Source: a virus
IMG/VR virus record: IMGVR_UViG_3300036652_001351
Coordinates: 1-33,303 of that record
Reading direction: 5' to 3' (one strand)
DNA: 33,303 nt
Part shown: piece after piece, positions 11,882 to 20,952 of the stretch
Numbering within the stretch: the first letter of the stretch is position 1
Layout of the letters: the number at the start of each line of letters is the position of its first letter
Translations under genes and position numbers: made by a program
The notes under the pieces: generated by a model
Told to the model about the DNA's origin: nothing
Database searches by the model: none
Seen by the model: the letters and a program-made list of their open reading frames with translations, nothing else

Positions 11882-14314
11882 ATGCGTATAGCTCTTGCCC
11901 TCATCGTTAAAGGATCGCCAGAAGAGGCCGAACTCCTCTCGCGCTGTCTCGCTAGCGTTGCTCCTTCCAAGGCAGTAGACGGTCTATTTATCACGCGCAC
12001 TCATAAGACAGGTGAAGAACCTGAAGAAGCAGTCGCTCAGGTGGTTGACGTGTTCAGAGATTCGTTCAAAGAAGTGCAACTCTCTGACTTCGAGTGGGTC
12101 AATGACTTCGCAGCAGCCCGAAACTTCAACTTCTCGCAGGTTCCGAAGGACTATGACTACATCCTCTGGTGCGATGCGGATGATATATGGCGCGGACTGG
12201 AAAAGCTCAAGAAGATGGTCAAGAAGAATCCGCACGTTGATGCATTCTCGTTTGAATACCTATACGACTGGGATGACTTCAATAACCCCACGGTAGTACA
12301 TCGAAAGACCCAGCTACTCCGTAATGACGGCTGTTTCACATGGCGCGGGGCCCTGCATGAGGATCTTGACCCTAACCGTGCGATAGACATGTACTTGGTA
12401 AAGGGCATAGACCGTATGCACCTCACCAACGCAGAACGCGTGGCTGAGAACTTCAAGCGCAACCTTGAAATCGCCAAGAAAGAGGTTGATGACAACCCTG
12501 ATGAGCCGCTTACCTATTGGAATCTTGCTAACTCCTGTTTCGGCATATCAGATTACGAAGGGGCGATGGCTGCATACAACCAATTCCTCGAACTCACGGA
12601 GTCAGAGGATCAGAAATACCTTGCGTATACCCGTATCGCTGACGTGTATAAGAGTCAAGGTAACCGCAGCGAGTGCATCAAGCACTATCAGCTCGCTATT
12701 GGACTTAGGCCGAACCTTCCTGATGCGTACCTACAACTCGCATACGCCTTTTTCACATTCAATGCAATGGATAAATCAGAGGAATACTGCCTGCAGGGAC
12801 TCAAACGCCGCCCAGAACCAGACCGAATGATCGTCTACAACCCTCGAGATTACGATTACAACCCGTTGATGCTCCTTGCCCGTATCTATTACGAGAAGAA
12901 TCGTCCCGATTTGATGGTTCCGGTGCTTGAAGGGTGTCTGAAAATCTATCCTGAAGACAAGAAGCTCCAAAATCTTGTCAAAGAGGGCAAAACCCTTCGT
13001 GAAGAGCTTGCTGCAGCCCTTACAGAAGTCCAACGGCTAGAAAAGATAGAAGATAAGGACGTTCTGAAGAAAGAACTGGACAATTTACCTGCAGAAATAC
13101 AGTCTCACCCTGCTGTGTGCGTACTTCGCAATAAGAACTTCGTGAAAACAGAGTCTTCGGGCAAGGATCTGGTCATTTACTGCGGGATGACCGAGCATCA
13201 GTGGAATCCTGAACTGTTTAAGACAAAAGGATTCGGCGGATCGGAGGAAGCAGTGGTGAATCTTGCTCGTGAATGGGCCTCTTTGGGCTGGAATGTGACG
13301 GTATACAACAACTGTGGTCATAAGCCGATGCGCGAGATGTATCAGAAGAAAGACATTCGTGTAACCACAGATAAGGGTATTGCCGTAGAGCCGCCATATT
13401 ACGAAGTCCAGTACAAGCCCTTCTGGATGTGGAATTACCGAGACAAGCAGGATGTAACGATTCTCTGGCGATGGGTGAAGCCTGTGGATGCGAACATAAA
13501 CACCACGAAGCTCTTTATTGACGTACACGATGTTATCCCAGAGGGTGAATTCACTGAAAAGCGTCTACAGATAATAGATAAGATATTCGTAAAGACGAAT
13601 TTCCATCGTTCCCTGTTCCCGAACGTACCGGATAACAAGATTGCAGTCATACCAAACGGCTTCAACATCTACCCCGACGATACGATAGAGAAAGACCCGC
13701 GCCTGGTCATAAACACGTCTTCCCCAGACCGTTCCATGGACGTGTTGCCTAAGCTCTGGAAGCGAGTCAAAGAACAAGTCCCTGAAGCCACGATGCAATG
13801 GGCCTATGGGTTCGACGTGTACAAGGCAGCATTCGCCAACGATCCGAAGAAGATTGAATGGATGGAGAAGTGCATCGCTGAGATGAATGATGCAGGGATA
13901 GAACAGTTAGGAAAACTCCCACAGTCTGAGATAGGCAGGCTCTATCAAAAGGCATCCTTCCTCGCCTACCCCACAGAATTTGCCGAAATAGACTGTATAT
14001 CTGTTAAGAAAGCGCAGGCCGCAAAGTGCTTGCCTATCGCTACGGACTTCGGTGCACTCGATGAATCTATAAAGTACGGCGTAAAGGTGCACTCGAACAA
14101 GAACAAAGATAACTGGAACAAGCCCTACCAGTTTCACTTCGGTCTTGAAGACGAGAAGGCACAGGATGCATGGGTTGATGTGATGGTTCGCGCCCTTCGT
14201 GGAGAAACAGACATCTACGGCGTGTATCGAGACTGGGAAGAACTGCCTGAATGGACGGCACAGTTCGACTGGTCAAAGATCGCAGCTCGCTGGAATGAGA
14301 TTCTATGCGCATAG
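11882..14314 (+). CDS. fusion glycosyltransferase: GT2 - TPR - GT4
   Basis: An 810-residue protein with three parts. Residues 1-190 are a GT2 (GT-A) domain that starts MRIALALIVKGSPEEAELLS and has the metal-binding D98-A-D100-D101 in ILWCDADDIW. Residues about 195-345 are TPR-like helical repeats (EPLTYWNLANSCFGISDYEG; KYLAYTRIADVYKSQGNRSE; PDAYLQLAYAFF). Residues about 425-810 are a GT-B, GT4-like domain (GFGGSEEAVVNLAREWASLG; IPNGFNIYP; EIDCISVKKAQAAKCLPIAT). Such an enzyme would add two sugars in sequence to a protein or glycan. It heads a cassette of overlapping sugar genes; targets could be virion proteins or host surface polymers (inference). Confidence 0.8.
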   Translation: MRIALALIVKGSPEEAELLSRCLASVAPSKAVDGLFITRTHKTGEEPEEAVAQVVDVFRDSFKEVQLSDFEWVNDFAAARNFNFSQVPKDYDYILWCDADDIWRGLEKLKKMVKKNPHVDAFSFEYLYDWDDFNNPTVVHRKTQLLRNDGCFTWRGALHEDLDPNRAIDMYLVKGIDRMHLTNAERVAENFKRNLEIAKKEVDDNPDEPLTYWNLANSCFGISDYEGAMAAYNQFLELTESEDQKYLAYTRIADVYKSQGNRSECIKHYQLAIGLRPNLPDAYLQLAYAFFTFNAMDKSEEYCLQGLKRRPEPDRMIVYNPRDYDYNPLMLLARIYYEKNRPDLMVPVLEGCLKIYPEDKKLQNLVKEGKTLREELAAALTEVQRLEKIEDKDVLKKELDNLPAEIQSHPAVCVLRNKNFVKTESSGKDLVIYCGMTEHQWNPELFKTKGFGGSEEAVVNLAREWASLGWNVTVYNNCGHKPMREMYQKKDIRVTTDKGIAVEPPYYEVQYKPFWMWNYRDKQDVTILWRWVKPVDANINTTKLFIDVHDVIPEGEFTEKRLQIIDKIFVKTNFHRSLFPNVPDNKIAVIPNGFNIYPDDTIEKDPRLVINTSSPDRSMDVLPKLWKRVKEQVPEATMQWAYGFDVYKAAFANDPKKIEWMEKCIAEMNDAGIEQLGKLPQSEIGRLYQKASFLAYPTEFAEIDCISVKKAQAAKCLPIATDFGALDESIKYGVKVHSNKNKDNWNKPYQFHFGLEDEKAQDAWVDVMVRALRGETDIYGVYRDWEELPEWTAQFDWSKIAARWNEILCA

Positions 14315-15213
14315 CCTTTATCTGGAGCGGGTTCGACGATAGGTATAAGTACCAGTGGCGTGATGGCCTTTGGGCAGCGCTACAGCTCATAGAACAGGAA
14401 CACGATGTTAAGTACTTCGATTTCCCGCTTGATGGGATTCATGACTTCAATCCTGACGTAGTCTTGTACTGGGAAGCACCATGCAGTCTTCGAGGCCCTG
14501 AAGCAGCTAACTATCAATCAGTCATAGACCTTCCATACAAGAAAGCACTTCTCTTCGCTGGCGGCCCTGTAGACAGGCAGATATGCTATGGATTCGACCT
14601 CTATTTCGTAGAATCCCGAATAAACGAAGAAGAATTCAATGCTCTAGGTCTCCCGTGGAAGCGAGCCTTTGGCGTGAACACGCAGATATTCAAGCCGATG
14701 AATCTCGAAAAGAAACGGGATGGGATCATACAGGCAACCTTCGCAGGCTGGAAACGACACGAACTGTTCGCAGACGCTCTCGGCTCCAACGGAATGGCTG
14801 TAGGACGCGTGCAGGAAAGCGATAGGAACGGATACAACCGATGCTTAGAACGTGGAGTTGAAGTACTGGACGAACAGACACCCGAAAGAGTAGCTGAACT
14901 CATCAACGAATCTCATTGTGTCGTGAACACGGCTGAATACTGGGGCGGTGGACAACGCTGCACCCTTGAAGCCATGGCCTGCGGTGTTCCTGTAATCGTA
15001 ATGAACGATAGCCCTAAGAACTGCGAATATGTAGAGGAAAGCAAAGCTGGTCTCATCTGTGAACCGAATCCCGAAGCGATACGCGAAGCTATCGAAGAAG
15101 CAAAGACTCTGAATCGTCCTATGAGTGCATTAGGCCATGAATACATACAGGAACATTGGACAGAACGGCACTACGCAGACTCGTTACTCGAAGGAATAGC
15201 ACAAATCCTATGA
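14305..15213 (+). CDS. glycosyltransferase, GT4/CgeB-like
   Basis: A 302-residue GT-B glycosyltransferase. The N-terminal half is a Rossmann-like domain (MRIAFIWSGFDDRYKYQWRD). The C-terminal half has the donor-binding signature YWGGGQRCTLEAMACGVPVI, with the E-x7-type arrangement of GT4 enzymes, and ends with an amphipathic region (EAIREAIEEAKTL). It resembles CgeB/spore-maturation-type GTs. It overlaps the fusion enzyme by ten bases and the methyltransferase by an ATGA, so the cassette is translated as a unit. Confidence 0.8.
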   Translation: MRIAFIWSGFDDRYKYQWRDGLWAALQLIEQEHDVKYFDFPLDGIHDFNPDVVLYWEAPCSLRGPEAANYQSVIDLPYKKALLFAGGPVDRQICYGFDLYFVESRINEEEFNALGLPWKRAFGVNTQIFKPMNLEKKRDGIIQATFAGWKRHELFADALGSNGMAVGRVQESDRNGYNRCLERGVEVLDEQTPERVAELINESHCVVNTAEYWGGGQRCTLEAMACGVPVIVMNDSPKNCEYVEESKAGLICEPNPEAIREAIEEAKTLNRPMSALGHEYIQEHWTERHYADSLLEGIAQIL

Positions 15214-15656
15214 AACTAATCCTCTGTGCGGGCGATAGGCACGTTCCCGGCTTCACCACCCATGACATTCATGGAAATCAGGACATTCTCTGCGATTTAT
15301 TCGACATAGGGAATCATGTTGAACCAGAAAGCTGCGAAGAGATACATTTCACCCACGCTCTAGAGCACTTCCCTACTAAAATGGTTCCGCAGGTGCTCGA
15401 TCTCATCTACGGACTCTTGAAACCAGAAGGAAGACTCTACATTGAAGTCCCTAACTTCGCGTGGCACGCACAGCTCATTAACGAAGGGAAAGACCGTGAA
15501 GCAGTGTATTACGCTTTCGGTGGTCAGCTAGACGAGTGGGACTTCCACAAGACCGCCTTCACTCCGAAAATCATCCGCGAGGAACTGGAAGATGCTGGGT
15601 TTCGGGATATTGATGTACAGCCCGCCTCATCACTTAACGTATGGGCCCGAAAGTAA
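15210..15656 (+). CDS. SAM-dependent methyltransferase, small class I
   Basis: A 148-residue class I methyltransferase of the type found in sugar clusters. It has LILCAGDRHVPGF in place of motif I, a DLFDIGNH segment, the typical HALEHFP motif and LLKPEGRLYIEVPN (motifs 'HvLEH' and 'LkPgG.l.i.vPn'). It may methylate a sugar added by the adjacent glycosyltransferases (inference). The start at 15210 overlaps the preceding stop as ATGA; an extension to 15156 lies inside the upstream gene and is rejected. Its last 16 bases overlap the next glycosyltransferase. Confidence 0.78.
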   Translation: MKLILCAGDRHVPGFTTHDIHGNQDILCDLFDIGNHVEPESCEEIHFTHALEHFPTKMVPQVLDLIYGLLKPEGRLYIEVPNFAWHAQLINEGKDREAVYYAFGGQLDEWDFHKTAFTPKIIREELEDAGFRDIDVQPASSLNVWARK

Positions 15657-16270
15657 GCGTCATTACGCCATCAATACGCCCCGAATACCTGCACATAACG
15701 CAGGAATGCCTTGAAAACCAGACTAATCAGGACTTTGAATGGCTGGTCGAGATAGGATTACGCAACCGAGGCTTCACCCTGCCTACGGACTGGAACAAGC
15801 TAATAAGACGAGCGCAAGGAGACATTATTTTCATAATACAGGACTGCATCTCCTTCCCTACTGACGCTGTGGAGCAGATAGCGAAACTCGATTATGACCA
15901 CAAAGCCTACACCTTCCCTGTTTCTAAGGACAGCGTGTGGGACTGGCGCAAGAGCGAACCGCGTAAGCTCACAGGCAATGAATGGGAGATAGACATGGGC
16001 GCTGCCCCGCGCTCCTTGTTCTACGATGTGGGCGGGTTCGATGAGACATTCTGCGAAGGATGGAGCTGGGAGAACGTGGAGATCGGCTGGCGTGCCGTCG
16101 CTGCAGGCTATTCATTCTACAGTTCACACGCCACGGAAGGAATAGGGATAGACCACGACGCGCTTCGCCCGCACCCATTCAGGGAATCTTTACCTAAGAA
16201 TGCTCCGAAAGCGAACGAGACCATGCGAAAAGCAGAACGCGGAGACTATAAAAAGCCCTATTTGTTTTGA
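15641..16270 (+). CDS. glycosyltransferase family 2-like
   Basis: A 209-residue GT-A protein starting MGPKVSVITPSIRPEYLHIT, the classic GT2 opening. Residues 50-70 (WNKLIRRAQGDIIFIIQDCI) match the region where GT2 enzymes carry the DxD motif, here reading IQDC, so the metal site is degenerate or shifted. A later FDETFCEGWSWENVEIGWR segment matches the acceptor-side ED motif of GT2/galactosyltransferase-like enzymes. It ends the sugar cassette; its stop codon (TGA) lies inside the next motif copy (TTGTTTTGATAC). Confidence 0.72.
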   Translation: MGPKVSVITPSIRPEYLHITQECLENQTNQDFEWLVEIGLRNRGFTLPTDWNKLIRRAQGDIIFIIQDCISFPTDAVEQIAKLDYDHKAYTFPVSKDSVWDWRKSEPRKLTGNEWEIDMGAAPRSLFYDVGGFDETFCEGWSWENVEIGWRAVAAGYSFYSSHATEGIGIDHDALRPHPFRESLPKNAPKANETMRKAERGDYKKPYLF

Positions 16271-16273
16271 TAC
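16262..16273 (+). promoter_or_regulatory. TTGTTTTGAYA-family motif, copy 6 (before connector)
   Basis: Reads TTTGTTTTGATAC and contains the stop codon of the preceding glycosyltransferase. The core starts at 16267, 58 nt before the TTG start at 16325 and 82 nt before the ATG at 16349. Unlike the other copies, the gene that follows has a plausible SD (AGAGGA). Confidence 0.5.
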
Positions 16274-16324
16274 ATCGGTTTTTCGTACTGTCTAGAGTGA
16301 GCCACAGGTCGCAGAGGATACGAC

Positions 16325-17074
16325 TTGTGTGCTCATCAAAGCAACTCTATGACACTCGCGGACATCGCAAGCACGGTCCGGTTCCTCACGAACTCGGACA
16401 GCACGTCGTATACGGACGCGCAGCTTTTGATAAACCTGAACACTTGGTATCAGAAGATCGTAACGATGATTTTCGAGTCTCAGGATGAGAGTGATTTTGA
16501 TGATGCACGCAATACGGATTACCCGATAGAGACTACGCCGATGGTGGCTAGTCAGCGGGATTATTCCATACCTGTCTCAAATGCTGTTCTCAAGATAAAG
16601 CGGGTGGATCTCACCTATGACGGCACGAACTACTACCGTGCTTATCCGATAGACGACGGCTCAGTGAGCACGGACATGGGCGCGAATCTCGCCAATACCG
16701 ACCAGGACTTTGTGAAGCAGAACCCACGCTATGACGTCAAGTACAACTCGGTATTTATCTACCCTGCTCCGACGGCAGCCGATGTGTCTGCAGGAGGCTC
16801 AATCCGTATCGAATGGGAACGTAATGTCACTCCATTTACGTCTGCAGAGCTTACGGCAGGAACGGTGGTCCCAGGATTCGACGCGCCATTTCACCCGATG
16901 CTCGTACAGGGCGCGGCGTATGACTACGCATTCGCTCGTCAGCTTCCCCAGCTCCAACAGCTACAGGCAAGCCTTGTGGACTGGGAGGCACGCCTTCGCC
17001 AACACTACAGCCACAAGGTCATAGACCGCACGCTTCAGATGAAATCTGGCTATGACGATAGCTACGGACGCTAA
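16325..17074 (+). CDS. head-tail connector/adaptor protein
   Basis: A 249-residue protein, or 241 from the ATG at 16349 (MTLADIASTVRFLTNSDSTS). The pattern of an N-terminal helical domain (TDAQLLINLNTWYQKIVTMI), a beta-rich insertion (RDYSIPVSNAVLKIKRVDLT) and C-terminal helices ending near a basic tail is that of podovirus/siphovirus head-to-tail adaptors, which sit under the portal. The TTG at 16325 has AGAGGA six bases upstream; the ATG at 16349 has none, so the start is open. It begins the tail module. Confidence 0.65.
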   Translation: MCAHQSNSMTLADIASTVRFLTNSDSTSYTDAQLLINLNTWYQKIVTMIFESQDESDFDDARNTDYPIETTPMVASQRDYSIPVSNAVLKIKRVDLTYDGTNYYRAYPIDDGSVSTDMGANLANTDQDFVKQNPRYDVKYNSVFIYPAPTAADVSAGGSIRIEWERNVTPFTSAELTAGTVVPGFDAPFHPMLVQGAAYDYAFARQLPQLQQLQASLVDWEARLRQHYSHKVIDRTLQMKSGYDDSYGR

Positions 17075-17076
17075 TT

Positions 17077-17781
17077 ATGGCTACGTTCACTGCACAGAAC
17101 AAGCATAGTAGCACATGGACAGGATCAACAAAGTCTATCCCCGTGTCATCAATCACGACTGCAGCAACTCTTCCGGGAACTGGCACGAGCGTCGGATTTG
17201 CAATCGTTAACCCATGGGTTAATCCATCGAACATAACACTTAACGATGGAAGTTTCGCCGAGTATTTCGATTTCAGTAGCTCTTCGGCACAGGACTCGCA
17301 GGTGAAGTTAACGGTAGATGCTGGCACTTCGGGGGTTGGGAACAATAAGGCCGTTGCAACACTGTACCCATCCACCTTTACATCTCAGATATACGGTGGA
17401 TCAGCAGACGTATGGGGAGCTTCGCTCACACCAGCGATAGTAAACAGCTCATCTTTTGGAGTCTACCTTGAAATAGACAACAATCTTGTTGCCTCTAGTT
17501 TCGGGTTCACGATCCCGACCTCAGCCACCATAACGGGGATAACGGTAGAGATAAACCGCCGGTATGTGCTGGCTACCCAGAAAGCCGAAGTGGATTACAT
17601 GAAAATGACTGTTGACTACACGGTACCTGTCCCAACGGCATGGTCTCCACAATCACTTCCAACCGCGAATACCCTCGCTGCTGCAGGACTGCACCGAGGA
17701 CTAGGTCCATTCAATTATGCGGGTGGGGAAATATTATCAACTACCCTCGGCTCTACTTGGACTTCAACGAATAAATCTTAA
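17077..17781 (+). CDS. beta-rich virion protein
   Basis: A 234-residue Ser/Thr/Gly-rich protein without charged helices. The segment FGFTIPTSATITGITVEINR is a recurring pattern in phage virion and adhesin beta-sandwich domains ('iPtgAtItGi.v.i'), and FGVYLEIDNN precedes it. It starts two bases after the connector stop with no SD. Likely a tail or decoration protein; precise role unknown. Confidence 0.6.
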   Translation: MATFTAQNKHSSTWTGSTKSIPVSSITTAATLPGTGTSVGFAIVNPWVNPSNITLNDGSFAEYFDFSSSSAQDSQVKLTVDAGTSGVGNNKAVATLYPSTFTSQIYGGSADVWGASLTPAIVNSSSFGVYLEIDNNLVASSFGFTIPTSATITGITVEINRRYVLATQKAEVDYMKMTVDYTVPVPTAWSPQSLPTANTLAAAGLHRGLGPFNYAGGEILSTTLGSTWTSTNKS

Positions 17782-17783
17782 CC

Positions 17784-18497
17784 ATGGCAAATTCACAAAT
17801 CTCAACGACAGAAGGAAGTGGCAAGAATGTCGCAACCTACTCAATATCTGAGACAACGACAAAAGAGGTGCAACGCGTATCTCTTAACGATTCGAGCGGT
17901 GTCGAGCTTACCGCCAATATCGGTTCCCTCACCGAGACCGCACCGACTACGGACACGGCTTCTTCCGGCTTGAATGGCCGACTTCAGCGTATCGCGCAGC
18001 GTGTTACATCCATGATCGCACTTCTCCCCACCGCTCTCGGGCAAGGGACCATGGCTCAGTCTCTGCGTGTCGTGCTTCCTTCAGATCAGGCAGCGATTCC
18101 GGTCACTGTATCTTCTGCGAATGTAACACCTATTCCTGCGGCCTCAGGCGGCCCCACCTTGTACCGCATCATGTCAGCAGCTAATACGAACGCCCAGCTG
18201 CTCAACAGTGGTGCTCGACAGGTCTATGGCTGGTATTTCGTCAATAACAGCTCGACCGCTAAGTTCGTGAAGTTCTATAACAAAGCAAGTTCTCCTACTG
18301 TCGGCTCTGATACTCCCTATTTCACACTCACCATTCCAAGCCCAGGCTCGGCGAACGGTGCCGGTACAAACATCGAGTTCTCGCTCGGAATTCCTTTCTC
18401 TCTTGGTGTGGCACTCGCTATCACGGGTGCTATCGCAGACTCCGATACTACGGCAGTCGGCCTGAACGATATTTCGGGATTCATCCTCTATAAGTAG
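17784..18497 (+). CDS. virion structural protein
   Basis: A 237-residue protein. The segment SGLNGRLQRIAQRVTSMIAL is a pattern I associate with phage tail or appendage proteins, and it is followed by a beta-rich C-terminal domain (GWYFVNNSSTAKFVKFYNKA). Low charge and high Ser/Thr fit an exposed virion protein. It begins two bases after the previous stop, as is usual in this block. Confidence 0.6.
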   Translation: MANSQISTTEGSGKNVATYSISETTTKEVQRVSLNDSSGVELTANIGSLTETAPTTDTASSGLNGRLQRIAQRVTSMIALLPTALGQGTMAQSLRVVLPSDQAAIPVTVSSANVTPIPAASGGPTLYRIMSAANTNAQLLNSGARQVYGWYFVNNSSTAKFVKFYNKASSPTVGSDTPYFTLTIPSPGSANGAGTNIEFSLGIPFSLGVALAITGAIADSDTTAVGLNDISGFILYK

Positions 18498-18499
18498 CT

Positions 18500-19165
18500 A
18501 TGGCTGTACCAGTAATACAGTCTAGTTCTCACGCGAATAGCGGCACTACTACAGTGACCGTTACTGCCCCTACGGGAATCGTAGACGGGGAGCTTCTGTA
18601 TGCTGGCGCACTAACTAACGCAGGAAGCACAGTAACGCCACCTGCTGGTTGGACTCGATTAACAGACGTAAATGTAAACGGAAGCCTGTCTGGTGTCTTC
18701 TGGAAACTCGCCGCAAGCGAGTCGGGAAATTACACCTTCACTGGCCAAAGTGGCTGCTCCATATCTGCATACATACTCCGTATCAGTGGAGTGGATGGAA
18801 GTAATCCTATAAATGCTTCAAATACCGGAACTGGTGGAGCAAGCACTGCCTATTCAATATCGGGAGTAACTACTACGGTTGCAAATACGCTCCTCGTTCA
18901 ATCCATATTCTGGTCAAACAGGGCACGAACAATCAGCTCAATAGCCGTTGCGAACGGGAATCCATCGTGGACGAATACACAGGCGATTGACAACGGTTTT
19001 GGTGCAGGACAGGAATCGGATGGGTCGTATACGACCGCACAAGCTACTGGTAGCGCAACGGCTACGTTCTCTGGTTCAACCTTCTGGGGCGGCGTCATCG
19101 CTGCGATAACTCCAACACAGCCGTCCAAGAATACGGGAGGAATGCTTATGGGAATGGTCAACTAG
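18500..19165 (+). CDS. beta-sandwich virion protein
   Basis: A 221-residue Ser/Thr/Gly-rich protein with the pattern VTAPTGIVDGELLYAGALTN...PPAGWT, common in phage decoration or tail proteins with an immunoglobulin-like fold, followed by a second half with many short strands and a Gly/Met tail (GGMLMGMVN). Starts two bases after the previous stop. Likely on the virion surface; target unknown. Confidence 0.6.
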   Translation: MAVPVIQSSSHANSGTTTVTVTAPTGIVDGELLYAGALTNAGSTVTPPAGWTRLTDVNVNGSLSGVFWKLAASESGNYTFTGQSGCSISAYILRISGVDGSNPINASNTGTGGASTAYSISGVTTTVANTLLVQSIFWSNRARTISSIAVANGNPSWTNTQAIDNGFGAGQESDGSYTTAQATGSATATFSGSTFWGGVIAAITPTQPSKNTGGMLMGMVN

Positions 19166-19168
19166 CAT

Positions 19169-20605
19169 ATGGTCGGAAAAAATGCAATCCAAATAACAGG
19201 TTCTCAATTCGCACAAGGTCTTTGTACCTCCGACTATCTTGGTGATGGTGGAATGGGCACTGAGACTCAGAACATAAACCCTATCATCACGCAGGGAATT
19301 ATTTATGGTACGGCAGCAACGTCTGTTAGCGGTTTGAGCGGCGTTGCTGTGGCTTCGTGTGAAGACTATCAGGCGACTTCAACCGTTAATCGTTTCGTAA
19401 TTGATACAGGGTCAGGACTTTCTTATATAGACAATAGCAACATAGTCCATTCTACAACGCCACTTCCGGTAGCACCGACAGCTGCCGTGAGTGACATGAT
19501 TCCATTCGATGATGTGGTCGGCTTACATGCACCTGGACTCTATATATCTACAGCAAACGACATAACTCGTGTGACAGGAACACTTGTGGGCCCCCCGAGC
19601 ACTGGTGCAGGTACTTTTTGGACAGTTACAAAAAGCAAAAATGCTCTGAGTAGTGATGTTCCCCACCCACTACTCGTGTACCAGAACCAATTATGGATTG
19701 GAAATGGAAGCCATTTACCAAATATGGATACTTCTGGGAATGCAAATAATGACGCTTCCTGGACACTTGATATAAACGAGATAATAACCGCTCTTGGAAT
19801 TGATCCACAAACGGGTCTGATGATGGTCTCCGTAACTACCACGACACTTGGGGCCAGCGGCGGCTCGGCAACTACACCAAGAAGGAACTACATATATCTC
19901 TATGATGGGTATTCAGCAAAGCCGCGACGTAAAATCCCAGTTCAAGGGAGTATCTACTCGTTTACTCCGTACGCGGGACAGGTGATGGTTGGGATAGACA
20001 ACAGCATCGGCATATGGAATGGAAACGGCGTTACATTCTTGCGCCGTCTGTCTTCCGTAAATAATTTACCTTACAAACACCGTTGTGCCGTGATTAATAA
20101 CATATTCATGGTTGCTGATGGTACCCAGATACTAGCCTACGGAGATATCATCAATGGGAAAAAAGCGTGGTTTCCACTTTATAAAAATACCGAGAACTCG
20201 AATAGTCTAAATATAATATTCCAACAGTCAATCTCACTGGTCGGACTTAGTTACGATTCGTCTACGGTAAAGTTTATAAACCTATTCGATACCTCCCTCG
20301 GCGCAGGGACAGGCATCTTCTACACGAATAACATCAACTTTGAACGACCTGTGGTAATCAATCGAGTTAGGGTCGTGACCACAGGAATAACCACTACAGC
20401 AGGTATCGGGGGTGTTTCTATCGTTGATGAGAATGAAAACACGTACTCACCTACCCAAAACAAATTCGTAGTCTCTTCCGGCACAAAGTATGTGTTCGAT
20501 TTCGACATGAATTACAAGCTGCAGACCCTGCAGCCGAAGATTACCCTCGATACTCAGTCCTTCGGGGTGGTGAAGATCGTCATTTATTACACGGTAGCTG
20601 AGTAG
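19169..20605 (+). CDS. large tail/virion protein, propeller-like
   Basis: A 478-residue protein with few charged helices and regularly spaced strand-turn units (PLLVYQNQLWIGNGSHLPNM; YIYLYDGYSAKPRRKIPVQG; QVMVGIDNSIGIWNGNGVTF; NNIFMVADGTQILAYGDIIN) that read like beta-propeller blades, then a C-terminal beta domain. Such proteins form tail nozzle or stabilisation parts in podoviruses, an inferred role here. The ATG follows the preceding stop after three bases with no SD. Confidence 0.55.
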   Translation: MVGKNAIQITGSQFAQGLCTSDYLGDGGMGTETQNINPIITQGIIYGTAATSVSGLSGVAVASCEDYQATSTVNRFVIDTGSGLSYIDNSNIVHSTTPLPVAPTAAVSDMIPFDDVVGLHAPGLYISTANDITRVTGTLVGPPSTGAGTFWTVTKSKNALSSDVPHPLLVYQNQLWIGNGSHLPNMDTSGNANNDASWTLDINEIITALGIDPQTGLMMVSVTTTTLGASGGSATTPRRNYIYLYDGYSAKPRRKIPVQGSIYSFTPYAGQVMVGIDNSIGIWNGNGVTFLRRLSSVNNLPYKHRCAVINNIFMVADGTQILAYGDIINGKKAWFPLYKNTENSNSLNIIFQQSISLVGLSYDSSTVKFINLFDTSLGAGTGIFYTNNINFERPVVINRVRVVTTGITTTAGIGGVSIVDENENTYSPTQNKFVVSSGTKYVFDFDMNYKLQTLQPKITLDTQSFGVVKIVIYYTVAE

Positions 20606-20606
20606 T

Positions 20607-20915
20607 ATGGCAAAAGACGATTACGGCACCTCTCCATTCAGCCCCCGCGCAGCAGAAGCTGAGGCGGGAACCGATCAGGCAACGATTGCCTATCAAGTCG
20701 GGACTCTTGAAGACAAGGTGCAGGATCTTGAAAACCGCCGCATTCAGATAGAAACCGACGTGTTCGGTCTATTCGAGACGGTCTCAGCAGCGCCGACCGG
20801 AACTCCCCAGACCGTATACGACCAGGTGAAGATATACGTGAACAGCACTACCTATCGTCTGTACTGGTACGACACGGTCGGGCATGTCTGGCACTACGTC
20901 ACGGCAACCGCATAG
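20607..20915 (+). CDS. small coiled-coil/beta virion protein
   Basis: A 102-residue protein with a heptad helix (VGTLEDKVQDLENRRIQIET) followed by a short beta domain (TYRLYWYDTVGHVWHYVTAT). This layout is common in trimeric fibre or spike connector proteins. It starts one base after the previous stop. No family recognised beyond style. Confidence 0.5.
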   Translation: MAKDDYGTSPFSPRAAEAEAGTDQATIAYQVGTLEDKVQDLENRRIQIETDVFGLFETVSAAPTGTPQTVYDQVKIYVNSTTYRLYWYDTVGHVWHYVTATA

Positions 20916-20916
20916 C

Positions 20917-20928
20917 TTGTTTTGACAC
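20917..20928 (+). promoter_or_regulatory. TTGTTTTGAYA-family motif, copy 7 (before ejection gene 1)
   Basis: Reads AGCTTGTTTTGACAC just after the preceding stop, with a perfect TTGACA at 20922-20927, 31 nt before the ATG at 20953. The region between is AT-rich (TATTTAAT) and has no SD. Confidence 0.6.
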
Positions 20929-20952
20929 GGCACTCTATTTAATGCTCACTAT

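Noticed and set aside
16267-16488. 73-residue frame after the glycosyltransferase cassette
   Set aside because: It is out of frame with the connector protein, overlaps its start and has shadow-like composition.
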